Assembly (NCBI GenBank): GCA_000697055.1
Contig: JNDT01002251.1
Coordinates: 62,001-126,000 of the forward strand
Source: Saksenaea vasiformis B4078
Lineage: Eukaryota > Mucoromycota > Mucoromycetes > Mucorales > Saksenaeaceae
Length of the DNA: 64,000 nucleotides
Direction of reading: 5' to 3'
Each line of letters begins with the position of its first letter. The stretch's first letter is position 1. Of the stretch, positions 12,648 through 24,414 are shown piece by piece. The notes beneath the pieces were generated by a model. The model was not told the DNA's origin, did no database searches, and saw only the letters and a list, made by a program, of their open reading frames with translations. The translations under genes and the position numbers were made by a program.

Positions 12648-13347
12648 TTATTCGCTGTCGTAAATCTTGATTTCATCTTTGTTCTGCACAGCTTTAGTAT
12701 TGGAAGCAGTAGTATCCACGTCGTCTGTGCTATTAGCATTGTCATTCACAGCTTTTTCAGAGCCATTGGATACTGTTTGTTCGCTTTTCTGACTAGAGCT
12801 ATCTTCTGTCTTTGCCTTTTTGTTATCAGTCTGTCCTTCCCTTCGTTGTTTACGTTTCTGTCGTCTAGCTCGGTTCTTTGCTGTTTTGCTTTCGCTTTCC
12901 TCCTTTAACCGTCTTATTTTTTCGTCATATTCACGCTTTTCTCTTTCCTAAACATGTTCAACCAAATGTTTAACATATAATTGAATGAGAAGACTGATGT
13001 ACCTTGCGTTCTTGCTCATTCATCTCCCTGATTCTTGCGTATTCTCGTCGTCGATGCGCTCTGTACACATGAAAATCACCACTACCAGCGCCCGCACTGG
13101 AACCTATCGCAATATGTTCGTTTCGCATGCTTCATAAAGTAGCTGTTGTCTCACCTGGCACATTGCGGACGAAATCCTTGGGCTGCTTCAACATGGACCT
13201 TTCTTTTGGTCGTTCTGGGATGGTGACAGGTTTGTCGATATTTTCAAACAGCTTTCCGAGCTGTCTCTGCTGTATTTCAGCAGGTGTTAAATTGTGTCGC
13301 TTTGCTCTGGCGGCTTTCGTCTCGTTCTGATCTTCATAATCACTCAT
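12648..13347 (-). CDS. PRKRIP1-family (DUF1168) spliceosome-associated protein
   Basis: Three exons: 13347-13155, 13103-13003 and 12947-12648 (introns 51 and 55 nt; 197 aa). After a charged N-terminus the chain reads LGKLFENIDKPVTIPERP and then PKDFVRNVPGSSAGAGSGDF. It continues with FHVYRAHRRREYARI and a long Glu/Lys/Arg coiled coil. The SSAGAGSG-EFHVYR core, followed by a charged helix, is the hallmark of PRKRIP1, a protein seen bound to catalytic spliceosomes. The conserved core is split by intron 1 exactly at the glycine. The start is uncertain: an in-frame ATG at 13521 would add 58 residues. A 39-codon upstream ORF (13643-13524) ends two bases before that ATG. The tail is acidic and low complexity. 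Function is taken from the family; no catalytic activity is expected. Confidence 0.82.
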
Positions 13348-14827
13348 GATGTCTGTGTCAGAAGGCGTCTTACGGAACACCTCATATTTTTGTGTGCACA
13401 AATCTCTGTCACGCTTTTTCAATCGCAGCCCGCTTTTGTGGCGGGTGGATGATAATGCAGTAGAAACGGGACCCTCCTTTGACAAACATTTCCTTTCCTG
13501 CAATAAAGCCCTTTTCGGCATATTCAGCGATTTTTATCTTCTGTTTTCACGCCAGTAAATCTTTGAATAGGTGACAATGGTTGGTCCGTAGATGAAAATT
13601 CCGACCCCACTTTGCGCTTACAGATACCCAGTTTTCCACTCATATCCACCTGTAATTAGCTTCATTAGAGAATTGTAAGATATATATACCCAGTAGCTGC
13701 TTAATGGCGTTAAATAAGTGTTTCTTGAGGCAAATACTGGAGCACGCACTAACTCCCGCGTGCATTTATTGAATATTTTATATAAACTGTACGGGGGTAA
13801 AACTATCGCAGCTCTTTGGGACCATAAGTGTCACACAGAAACAGCCATACCCGTGTATCCTGCGTTTGAAAAAGATCCCGGCCAAAAAGGACAAAGATGC
13901 GCCTATCAACAGAGCATATCTGTGTCAAAGTCCCTGCTGCATAGCCGTAACAAATGTAACAAATGTACGCACTACTCAAGGAAGGGGATGCAGTAGCCGC
14001 CCTAGCGATCTGTTTTGCGGGAATGTCTGCAAAATAAAAAATAAAAAAAAAAGGATCGCCGCTTCTGCCTTTCAGACCTAATTAAAGTATTTCCTCAGGG
14101 AGATTTGCCCCAGCCATAAAAAGCCCTAATCAAAGCCTCAGCCGATTCGACACTGTAATGAAGAAGATAAGCACGTCCACTCTTTTGCCAGTTGTCTGGC
14201 ACGACGGTAGGACGCTTAGTGCACGCCATGACCACGGTCTCGGGCGGTAACTTTCAACCCGACCTGTGAGCTATCCAGTCTGGTAATTCATTTATCATTG
14301 GCTTTGTTCGTTGTATCTGTGTAATCTTGCTCCATTCGCATCCTCCGAAATTCTCTAACAGCTGTCTGTATTTTACAACATTATCTACGCACATTGCATG
14401 CTCTCCGTCAGATATTTATTTTCAATCCATGTTGTTTGCTATTTATTCTTTAGGTGCAATCAAACTGTTGTTTGTGGGGTATGTAAGTCATGAGTGGATT
14501 ACCTGTTAAGGGAACACTCTCACACTACCTGGTGAGATAAAAAGGTATGGCAACAATGACTTCCGGGATGTTGCAGCGCCATGCTCTTTTGTCAAAATCC
14601 TAACATCCATGATCGGCGTAGTCTGAAATGTACAATATATCATAAAACGTCGTCCAAAATGTAACTCCAATATTTTGTTCGATTACCATCTTGTCACAAG
14701 TCGGAATGATCATCTAGTCGCTTGTTACTTGCGGTAGCACCCCATCCAAGAAAAAAAAGGAAAGTTATGAGCGGATAACGTACCAGCGCAATAAACGTTG
14801 CTGCGCTTATTGACAAAGCCAAAGTTA
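13348..14827. other. 5' leader of the PRKRIP1-like gene and an empty gap up to the Tc1 element
   Basis: The first 300 bases carry the alternative start (13521) and a 39-codon minus-strand upstream ORF. From about 13700 to 14827 only short, unconvincing reading frames exist on either strand, and the stretch ends directly at a Tc1/mariner terminal repeat. No RNA gene was recognised. Confidence 0.45.
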
Positions 14828-14858
14828 CACTACCCCCGAAAAAGTATCCGGATTAATT
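14828..14858 (+). repeat. Left terminal inverted repeat of the Tc1 element
   Basis: It begins CACTACCCCCGAAAAAGTAT and continues CCGGATTAA. It is preceded by the TA target site and is the reverse complement of the right end at 16151-16181. Confidence 0.9.
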
Positions 14859-15003
14859 TCCACTTTTGTCAATGCAAGTAACTCAGACCCAAAAACTTAA
14901 CCCTCAAGAAAGTATGGAAAAACACGTAAAAGAGTAATGAAACCCCTTTGGAAGATGCAGAGGACGTCAAATAATACCTTTATGCTTTTATTTTAATACT
15001 TAT

Positions 15004-16083
15004 CTAATAACTTGTGTGTCCTCCTTTGGCCTTAATGGCAGCCTCGATTCTCCGAGGCATGCTCGCCACGAGCACATCCAACTCTTCAACCGTGATTTTC
15101 TGCCATTCTTCATGGAGAACAGCAACTAACTGCCGTTTGTTGTGAATATGGTATCGACGGTCTTCGATACGCCTTTCGAGAGCAAGCCACAGGTGCTCAA
15201 TGGGATTGAGATCAGGGCTTTGGGCAGGCCACTTCATTCCCTGGATGCCATTGTCTTCTTTCCACTTTCTAGCTACTTTGCCAGTATGAGAGCTGGCGTT
15301 ATCTTCCTGTAGAATAAAGCTAGCATCCTCTTCTTCTGTTATTTGTCTCATCCAGGGAAGGAAGCGGTCGCCTAAGGCACTGAATATACTTATTTTGGTT
15401 GACGGACCCTTCTAAGACGACCAAGGGTCCACGCCCTCCTGCCCAAAAACAACCCCAAACCATGACAGAACCCACGCCAAACTTCCTTGTCTGTACGATA
15501 TGGCGTTCTTGATAGCACTCGTTTTCCATGCGAAGTACGCGGACCCCAGCGTCGTTGCATCTACGGACCATATAACGAGATTCATCTGACCAGATGACAC
15601 GACGCCATTGCCCGATGGTCCAGTGACGATGTTCGCGTGCAAACTCGAGGCGACGGCTCTTATGACCCTTTGTCAAGACAGGCTTCTTCGCTGGTACACG
15701 AGATCTGAAGCCTTCGTCGTGCAATTACTTTCGAATGGTGTCTACATGCACATTCACGCCAGCAGCTGCTAAGGCTCTCCTTGATGATATGCATATGGCT
15801 GCTTTGGTTCACGTCTCACGCTCAAACGAAGGGCCTGGACGTTCGTTTGCGTCAACTTCTTAGGTCTCCCGCTCCTCTTGGCAGACTCTGTCGTGCCTGA
15901 TTTCTTCCATCGCTGAATCGAATCACTGACGGTGGAGGTTGGAATGCCCATCTGCTCTGAAATGACTTTCCCAGAAACACCATACTCATGTAACCCGAGT
16001 ATTGCTCCACGAATAACGTCTGAGAGTTCTGTACCTCTCCTGTAATTCTTTTTTACAGGTCGCTTAACGGCATAGTTGGTTAT
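15004..16083 (-). pseudogene. Tc1-like DD34E transposase, disrupted
   Basis: Read on the minus strand, the N-terminus has a paired-like HTH (RRGTELSDVIRGAILGLHEY, then MGIPTSTVSDSIQRWKKSG) and a GRPKK basic patch. The catalytic part has all three acidic residues: WSDESRY, QEDNASSHTGK, and SPDLNPIEHLW. The second Asp and the Glu are 34 residues apart (DD34E). Damage is visible. The frame is open upstream of 15951 with no ATG before a stop at 16089-16087. The frame is lost near 15770, an in-frame TAA sits at about 15725-15727, and a one-base shift lies near 15375. All are simple lesions, so a related intact copy probably exists elsewhere in the genome. Confidence 0.88.
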
Positions 16084-16150
16084 GTTTCAGAATCAGCACA
16101 AAAAAGTTAAAAAATGCAAGTGGTATGCCAAAAAACTTCGCAAACTTAAA

Positions 16151-16181
16151 ATTTAATCCGGATACTTTTTCGGGGGTAGTG
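16151..16181 (-). repeat. Right terminal inverted repeat of the Tc1 element
   Basis: Mirror of the left end. It reads TTAATCCGGATACTTTTTCG and then GGGGTAGTG on the plus strand, followed by the TA at 16182-16183. Confidence 0.9.
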
Positions 16182-16627
16182 TATAAGTGTAGAACGTATA
16201 CAAAAGGTATGCGCATTCCGTACTGAGCCATCAATCAAGTCAAAAGGCTGTTATCCCGAATCTTTTTCTTCGTGTGCGTCAGGGAAATATGGATCTGTAT
16301 TTAATACGTGTGAATCAATAGTCGAATGGAGTATATGATGATGGTGAAGGACAAATCCACTCTTCTTTGAGGAACGTGTGCTTTGGAGAGTAAGCGTTTG
16401 CTTTTGTTTGAGTTTCTGCGGAACTACGTAACTCAATAGAGTTCACGTTCAATTTTTCGACAAGCCCAGCTTTACTTTCTGCAATGGGTGGCGCGCGCCA
16501 CACCAGGAAAAGAACTACTACCACCCGAGATCCGGTCACGTCTATAATACGCGGGAATTTTGAATGAGCGTCTGCATCAATATAATAACGTTGTCGCCAA
16601 TTCCTATGCGCATAAGCTAAGTTAGAG

Positions 16628-16654
16628 TAGCGTAAAAACTTGTTCAATAAGTAG
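16628..16654 (+). repeat. MITE-like repeat, copy A (single end)
   Basis: Contains TAGCGTAAAAACTTGTTCAA, followed by TAAGTAG. This matches the right end of three other copies at 20859-20886, 36821-36848 and 37161-37194. No convincing left partner was found upstream, so only one end appears to remain. Confidence 0.55.
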
Positions 16655-18082
16655 TAAAGGAGACGTTATACGTTAATGGCAACGAATCGGACATACGGCG
16701 TGAACTATCGACGTGAAAAGAGGAAAGTGTCGGATCAACCTTGATGAAAACTTGCAGCTGTACATTCTATCCCAAAAGGGAACTTTGCACTAGATCGTTC
16801 TAACGATATACGTTGATTTCAAGGGGAGCATTACCGAGATTTAACCCGTTTACACGCTCCCTCGGGCGGCACTTTTCTTTTTTTACCCCTGGTACGACGT
16901 AAGACGCAAGCCTTGCTAGGAAATTGGAAAACTGGGATTTGGGAGGCTGAGTAACTCCAACGGAATTTTAACATCGGCGGGGAGTGAACAATTTCCAACC
17001 ACTTGCAGATAAGGTACGATTTCGGGAGCTACCTGCAGCAAGTCGTGAGCTAAAGTCCATTGACGTCTTCTTGCGTTTTATTGACACAATCAACAAAGAA
17101 ATGGGCATACTTACATCATTTACTTTTTTTTTGTTTACATCAATTTTTAAAACAAAGATACAGCGTGTCGTCTGATTTGCTCTGCTCTAAAAGTCGGGTC
17201 GGATCTTCAAACGAAGATGGTTTAGACGCAAACGTCCTGAGAGATCAGCATCCGGCAAAGCGGATACCCCGCTGGATACCGGCACGGACTGGAGACCGCG
17301 GTATCAAGTGTAACCTTTAGACAGATAAGCACATCATTATCTGGGTGAGACCACCTTTCACGAATTGTACAAAATCCTAGATACATGAATTTCATTTAAT
17401 CTTTCTTCTTGTAGAGTTCACTACCAACGTTATTTTCTTTTTCCTTTTTGCTTCACCTCTTGTCACCTTCATTCATGCATTGTGAAATGCTCAGCAAAGT
17501 TAATTCTCAGAAGAAAATGGCGTCAATCACGGTTTGCAGGATGATGCTTGATGGGTGTTCGACGCAGGAAGCCGGATCAATTGTTGCTCTAAGATTTTAG
17601 AGAAGCTAACTAGCTATAAAGAATATTCTTCGGTATCGAATGATGTTCTGTACTGTTTAACCGAGCGAAAGGTCGGTAGGACCATCACGTTCGCGTTTTG
17701 CACACTATATAGCAGACTAGCCAATCGAGTTTATCGTTCTTGAGGGTTAGGGACACAAATCAATGTATACAAGGTTTATACAAGCCGAGATAGTACACAT
17801 ATCACGAAGAAATATATTCTACTCCTTCACTTCACTGACAGATGGCTGCCTGCATAGGCGTGTTCACCAAGAAAAACTGGTAGCTACACCGTCTGGCTAT
17901 GTTTGGGGATTTGTTAGCATGCGTCTAACACACCGCATATTCTGGTAAAATATGATTCCTCACATATATTCTTGAATCTGAGTTAGACGTGGGCGGTAAG
18001 AGATTACCGTCCGTTTTCTTCGGCTAATAATCTCCGGATGGTGGATTTCATTGGTGATGAGGCCTGTGATGATGGGCCTAAA

Positions 18083-18195
18083 AAAGATACAATGGCATCG
18101 TTAAGGATTTAAAGTTACCGTAACACACTGCAACCTTATAGTCCAATTATATCGAGGGGTTCGCGTGTGGTACGGAAATGCATTTTGAAACGTAC
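18083..18195 (+). repeat. Diverged dispersed repeat, copy 1
   Basis: Shares an aligned run with 22470-22580. Both have GATACAATGGCATCGTTAA-like sequence, then ATTTAAAGTT, then CACACT, then CCAATT, then TCGCGTGT. By eye, identity is roughly two thirds. The nature of the element is unknown. Confidence 0.45.
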
Positions 18196-20728
18196 AGAAA
18201 AAGCTCTTCTAACGTGCTCACAGCCACAAGTACATCTAGAGAATAGACCTCGCGTTGGCCCGAATCCCATTTGCACGGGTGGGGTACCATTTAACGCCGC
18301 CATAGCCGCAATGAGCGGACGACATGATCTTGTACAAGCTTTGGTTGGCAATTTTATTTGCGCCCCTACGAAATAATAGAAGGAAAAGAAGGTCCCTGTA
18401 GTCTTTTGTAATTTCAGCTCGTGATCACAAGTAAAAAAAAAGAAATGACCCTACGCCATTCAGGGTCCTTTCCTTCTAAGCCAACCCACTAAAATATATA
18501 CCCGTATATCGGCTGCCAATGTTTTCCAGTCAGCCTCCATAATCCCAAAGCTTATTCCTCGTCGGATTTTCCTCGAGGCGTCGTTCGGCTAAATTTATCC
18601 TTTTTCTTGTCGGAGGTGCTGTGGCCGCTTATCGCTTGTTCTCTATGCAAAAGGATTTTTCTGAACATGGTTACTAAATTCAGTTCTCCGCGGAATGGTA
18701 TAAAGATTCTAGTCATACGGTTAAACGCTCAAAATTGTAGATAAGCGTTTGAACCTTTCTTTTTTCAGATCATTTGCTTAAATTTGGTGCGGCAGAAGAT
18801 ATTTATGGGTTTGATCTATAGACAGAATGAGAAGTCCAGTACATCATAAATGCGTTAGCACCTCTCCTATCTACAGGACCAAGCCATGTTTTCCCCTGTA
18901 GGTGGCAATTTTTCCGACCGATACACCGGCACTGCGATGCGTTTTAGCAGCGCGACTTGAAAAAAAAGTGTAATATTAACACCCTCTCGACCTACTGCGG
19001 GTTCCCATCCGCGATGATGTTACCTAAGCCGGTGAAACCAGCATTGTGGAGAGGTACAAGCTATACCGTTGGATATGGTAATCTGCAGGATATCAGTAAA
19101 CCATATACAGTAGCGGAAATATCTATTCCGTAGTGTCACTGTAAGGTTTCAGAGATATCTGGTTCTGCCAGCATGTACAAAAAAAAGGTCCTCTATTACA
19201 CATCATTTCATGCAATGTCTCTTCGATAAGAAATCAAAAAAATATTTATTATTTTTATTTGGATGGAAATAGTATCATAAACGTCTCAACACGGAAAATA
19301 ACTATATGTCGTCTGTTTATGGGGCAAAATAGCAAGCGGCAGGGAGTGCAGTTGTGCTATGGTACAATTATTGATGTGTTATAGTTATATCATGGTGTCG
19401 CAAGTCAGTTATCCGCGTTTCTAGTATCTACCAAAAGTCTATGAGGTAACTATGTAGTCCTTTCATCAATCATCCGAATCGGCATCCATCGTGCGATTAT
19501 GACACAAAATTTCGGTACAAGTAGGTTTTATTATATTGCATGTACACAACCTAAGCCGGAAGCAGCAAACAAACACAATTGCTACTCGGTTCCACGTTTC
19601 AAAAGCGTGAGGCACGACGAAGGGTACGTGAACTTGCATATTTTATCCATTAAAGTACAAGGGCGTCTAAATAAAACAAATCCATTTTCTGCTTATCCAT
19701 CACGAAGCGCCATCTAAGGATATTTGTTTCGATTGTACAATATTCTTCGTGCACTTGTTTGCAGCTAAACAACATAAGTTGTACAAACGTATCCTTGATA
19801 TTCACACGCCGAGCTGACAAGTTTTGTTTCGATTATCTATGAGGGACTTCACTATTCAGAAACAACTTGTCTCAGTGCTCAAGTGTGATATTTTCCACCT
19901 ATACTTGGTCTTCATTGGGAGCAATAAGCTGTATAACCAAAGAATGCTCTTAATCCACGCCGTTTCATAAGATGTAGGTCTTGTAAACAGATATGCAGTG
20001 CCTAAGCGCCTACCATATCAGGCTATTAACAGAGGAGATTGTGATGTGCTCGTTATGAGTACTTGGTCTACTCTTGCAACCTTGTAGGGCCAGTTTGGTC
20101 GTCGAGTATAAATAGAAGGAGATATTCTTCTTTTACCTTTACCAGAATAGCGACGGTCCGGGCTCCTAGTATAGACTTGTGTTTGTCAATACAGCAAACA
20201 GAGATGCATTCGTCATATGAGCTTTCTTTAAGCAACACATGTGTCAGAAAGTGCTACATTCAACAGAAGTGGATCTGCATATGGCCACATTATTGTTGTT
20301 ATCTTTGCTCAGCACATACTATCCTTTTGGGGCACTACTTCCTATCTGCTTCTTTCACATAAAAATATCTTACAACGTTAGTTAATGTTTATGCTGCATA
20401 TGCAGAGGCCACGCACCCACATTGGACTTCAGGACGCATTTTCATCGGCTAATGCTATTTTGAATTGATACTAAATAAACCTTACGCTAAGGATCAGCGA
20501 GCTTTTGATCAGAGGACCAATTACCTTTACATCAAGTCAAAGATACATTGCATCAACAGCAACCTGCATGATAACAGTATTCAAACGAACACATGAATTT
20601 CTTTTTCTTTTTTTTCGGCGCCCTTTTCTTTAATATGTATTGGGATTGACTGCGCACGTACGAAGTCATGTACCCCTGCCTTTTGAAATGGTGCATGTGT
20701 GGCACTCATGAACGTGCGGGATTGCTCT

Positions 20729-20886
20729 AACCATGAACGGATCTTACGCTATCCAACATCCATAGAGACAATTTGTTGCCATTGATATGCTCATCGTCGT
20801 CTACTCAATTCGTCCCTAGCGCAGGCTTGGCTTTTCGTGGTTGCAAAATTTATCCAGATTAGCGTAAAAATGTATTGAATAAACAG
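20729..20886 (+). repeat. MITE-like inverted-repeat element, copy B
   Basis: The left end AACCATGAACGGATCTTACG at 20729 is an imperfect inverted partner of the right end TTAGCGTAAAAATGTATTGA-ATAAACAG at 20859-20886. The last 80 bases (CTACTCAA...TAGCGCAGGCTTGGCTTTTC) are clearly related to copy D. Confidence 0.6.
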
Positions 20887-22469
20887 CAGGCTTCCAGCCA
20901 TATAGCTTCATGATTAGAGGACGGACATATCGCGGAGAACTGGGAAAATCGCCGTAGATGGATATCCTCTGCATCCGCAAGTTTTTCCGAACGAAGAATA
21001 AGTCTCGTTTACGCGTTTAATCGCGGGTTACTATTTTCATTTCTTCGACCAACAAGCACGACATCTCGATACAGTGCATCTGTTTGGTATTTCTCTATGT
21101 AAACACGTCGTGATGTTATATGTTTGAGAACAAACGGAACCAACTAATTTTGAATCATTAAACGGAATTTCAACATTGGTCGGTTGGTTAGTAATCTGCC
21201 ATGGTGGAATAAGAAATGTGCGATCTCCGAACGGATACGAAAATTCCTTCATGGATGACTTCCTTCGCTCCATTAAACAAGCAAGGCCGAGAAACTGCTG
21301 TTTACATGATGCCTTTTTCTAAAAAGGAAAACAGGAAAAAAGGAAACGTGGACATAGGATATCTCGGTCGATCGAGCAAAGATGGTTTAGCAAAGGGAGA
21401 TGTCTTTTTGTAAATCGATGCAAGTGTTCTGTACCATAGCATCATGGATTTGAAAATCGAATCATTGAGGGTTCATAAGGACTAACCACTTATGCATCAC
21501 CAAATCTTGTGATTCATCCTTACCGTTTTAGGATGCAACCGAACTTTGTACACAGCTTTGCCACAGGACCATATTTTGTTTATTATCGAGGATGCTCGGT
21601 TGGAAACCGGCCGTTCGCTCGTTTCCACTATACTAATATCTCATCGACTTGCCGTGTGTATGTTCAGGATAAGAGGATGGTTGTCATTAAGATGAAGTTG
21701 GTTATCCATGTTTATTCTCAGAAGCGATGATGACGCCAACATCACCTGTGAGAAAAAGAAGAAAAAGGTTATTTTTGTCTGGGAAGTTTATATCCCGGCG
21801 TATCTTTGGAAAAAAAAAGTAACAGCTTCATTGGTTGAAAAAAGAAAGGAGTGATTTGACACTTGAAATACTTGATCCGTCAAATAGGATAGCTATGGGA
21901 TGGGATCGCAAAGAATGCTGGCTGAAAAGTTGCCTTAATGGTACATCCGTTACTTTTAGACCGCCTACGATCGGCAAGCCCACGCAGGCTAAACATATAT
22001 ATATATATATATATAATATCTATTGAGCCAATCGCTGCGCTAGTTATTAAGATTTTCGGGGGGGTGGGGTTACCATTGTCAGCTGCTATGAACACGAAGT
22101 AACGTATACAAGATTAATGAAAGGTCAACATAGCACAATAAGCACGTCATGCATCTTAATTCTTTTTTCTCAAAAAGAACTAGAAGATGTATCATAAGGT
22201 AACTGTCAACTAAGAAGCAGCACTTTATCATTTGTGTATGATAGATGTGCACTAGTGGGATTGAAAGGTATCATTGTTGTCCTACCAAACAAATTAGATA
22301 TTGTTTCTTGGGTAGAGTTTCCCATACTTCTTGTTGCATCTACATCGAATATGGAAAATAGAAGAATACGAAATATGTTCACGTCTTCCAATTCATAGTT
22401 CTCGGCTAAGACAGACATGAACTAGTAGGACAATGGTAGCCACGTTTTTGTATGTAATAGAGGGAATTG

Positions 22470-22580
22470 GAGAAATACAATAGGACGGTTAACAATTTAA
22501 AGTTTCAACGTAGCACACTCAAAATCTTAAACCCAATTGCATCATTGTGGTCTCGCGTGTTATTGAACTTTATTTTGCGA
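22470..22580 (+). repeat. Diverged dispersed repeat, copy 2
   Basis: Partner of 18083-18195, in the same orientation. It includes AATTTAAAGTTTCAACGTAG and TCTCGCGTGT. A TTTCAACGTAGCA core also occurs at 47312-47325. Confidence 0.42.
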
Positions 22581-23097
22581 CATTGATAATTGTACCTTCG
22601 GCTCCCCTCGGCCGAAGAGGAAATACGGCCCCATTATCACGCATCTACTTCGGAATGTGTTGTCTATTGCTCCACCCCCGACGTATGACAACGTCCCATT
22701 GATCACCTAACAAGACGACGATCGTCATTCCCCCCAATCTCAAAATGTCCGCCCAGAAATAAAAAAAAAGTAGTTAGACACATAGGAGCGGATCTAGAAT
22801 GCGAAAACTAAAATAAAAAAATCAGTTGACGTGTATGTGAGCTCAATCAATTTTATTATGAAAAAGAAATGCATAGAATGAAAAAAAAAAATAGTATGAA
22901 TAAACGAGTTTGGGGAGAGATGCAGAGAAATGATAAAGCATAATGGATCCATTCATAGGAGAGGAAGGGAAAAAGGAAAGAGATACTCATAACAGAGGAA
23001 ATAATGACATGTTTTAGGTTGTATAAATGAGAAAAATGAGGTGCTTGTGCGATAGATGTGGGGAAACTGTGAAGGGTTACAACGGCAACGCGTGTCC

Positions 23098-23310
23098 CTA
23101 GTAGTAGGTCCTGGCAATTGGATAGGTGTATCCACCGTACATCAAGAGCATTTCGGATGTATCAACATAGACATCATGGTTACCAAAGGAACGACTAGTG
23201 ATCCAGCTCGATGATTCCCGAGACCAGAGGACTTCAAGGTGTTGTTGCGATTCGGTATCAAAGGCGATCCATTCGGATCCGGCAGCGTAAATCCATTGAA
23301 TTGCAGACAT
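23098..23310 (-). CDS. Small WWE-like single-domain protein, paralogue 1
   Basis: Intronless, 70 aa. It shares with three other genes in the window (30413-30622, 32120-32347 and 52732-52947) the pattern W-x(3)-A-x-GS-x-W-x(3)-D-x(3)-Q-x(3)-E-x-LW, then W-x(2)-S-x-SFGN-x(2)-V-x-(V/I)-(D/N) and a late Arg. The spacing of Trp, Trp, Asp, Glu and the terminal Arg resembles a lone WWE domain, a fold that in larger proteins binds iso-ADP-ribose or mediates ubiquitin/ADP-ribosylation contacts. There is no signal peptide or membrane segment, so it is probably cytosolic or nuclear. A TATA box lies about 60 bases upstream. The WWE assignment is inferred from the pattern only. Confidence 0.75.
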   Translation of the reverse strand: MSAIQWIYAAGSEWIAFDTESQQHLEVLWSRESSSWITSRSFGNHDVYVDTSEMLLMYGGYTYPIARTYY

Positions 23311-24414
23311 GCTAATAAACTTAGGTTTTTTTTTTGAGTTTTCTGTTGAAATGAAAAGAAAATCTACAGCTTATATATTGTGGAGTTTTAGGTGGAGTCT
23401 AAGCCATTATATTGGCTGAGCCAAATTTTCATTGCTCTGAAATAAAATAACTTACTGGAGTCGCATGACGTGCCTTTGGATTCAGTATCCCGCCCTGTCT
23501 CTTTTTTTAGTTACATTTTACGCGCCGACGCTGTTTTTTCCGTGTGGTGGTGGCTGAAAGGGACGGACCCTTGCTTTTGGAAAGTGACCGCTCTTGTGCG
23601 GCGATTCCACAGACACTGCATTTCATGTTGACTTGCTTGCATAGAAGATGGGAATCACTGGACAAATGATCTTGTCGTTTACTCTTTCCCTCATAGGCAA
23701 TTGCTACAACAAAAGGTACATACACACACGTGTCTGCTGCTTGTAGCCTTCGCGGTGACAAGTATGCTTCCAGATTAGACTTCTCATCATCGCGTGGCCC
23801 CCGATTTCGGGCCGACCTTTCATTTCCTCGATCAGTAATCCTTCAGGTGTCAGCCAATTAACCCGATATGCCCTTAAAAAAAACTAGACTAGAATAATGT
23901 GGCCTCAGCCTATCGATATCAATACATGCATAGCATCTGTGCAGCACAGATGCTTGCAACGAAGCTTGCAGATGGGCACTTTAAAACGCCGCGTGGACGA
24001 TAGTATGCATTTGTTAGAGCACACTATTTCTTTTGCCTTTGAGATTATGAGGATAATGCAATTTTTTTTTTTGGCGCGTCATGCGGAACGGCTTGGCTCC
24101 TATGTCCACGGACTGGCAAGGAGACCTACATTTCTTAAGTGCTCCGGAAACGATCACTTGAAATGGGATGCTGTAGCACAAATGGGATCATTTTCTGGTG
24201 ATGCCATCTGCCTGCCTTTCCGTCGATTATGTACGGCTGTGCCTCTTTTATTCTATGCACAGCATTATGTCAATAGCATCAGCCAATAATCCAATTCGTA
24301 TCATCTGGCAATCTATTTCATGATTACTTACTTACATCTACGGTGAAGTACTACGAGGGCATCGATGCAGGATTTCGAGACAAAAAAGAAAAGCCCCCAT
24401 GGTTGACTCCGAAC
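23311..24414. other. Intergenic with a possible decayed integrase-like fragment
   Basis: About 1.1 kb. The first part is the promoter of the WWE-like gene. On the minus strand near 23860-23710 a frame reads WLTPEGLLIEEMKGRPEIGG then HAMMRSLIWKHT and then GYKQQTRVCMYLLL before a stop. This resembles the N-terminal region of integrase-core (DDE) transposon proteins in fungi. It has no start and no catalytic part. The neighbouring 84-codon stretch 23761-23507 lies in another frame. I call this only a possible relic. Confidence 0.35.
23371..23380 (-). promoter_or_regulatory. TATA box of WWE-like paralogue 1
   Basis: CAATATATAA on the minus strand, about 61-70 bases before the ATG at 23310. The other three paralogues also have a TATA element. 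Confidence 0.6.

Larger units (their letters stand above)
14828..16181 (-). mobile_element. Tc1/mariner-type DNA transposon, complete ends, broken transposase
   Basis: The element is 1354 bp with inverted ends. The left end starts CACTACCCCCGAAAAAGTAT at 14828, and the right end is its complement, finishing at 16181; about 30 bases match. TA dinucleotides flank both ends (14826-14827 and 16182-16183), the expected target duplication. The only gene inside is a damaged DD34E transposase on the minus strand. The ends agree perfectly over their first 29 bases or so, so the copy is not ancient, but it cannot move without help from another copy. Confidence 0.92.
16182..23097. other. Gene-poor region, about 6.9 kb, with decayed repeats
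   Basis: No gene could be supported here on either strand. Open stretches are short and lack motifs. It contains MITE-like copies A and B, a diverged repeat pair (18083-18195 and 22470-22580), a TA microsatellite at 21995-22015 and many A/T tracts. A minus-strand stretch at 22418-22206 (70 aa) and a plus stretch at 18130-18376 look like eroded coding sequence but were not identified. Confidence 0.5.
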
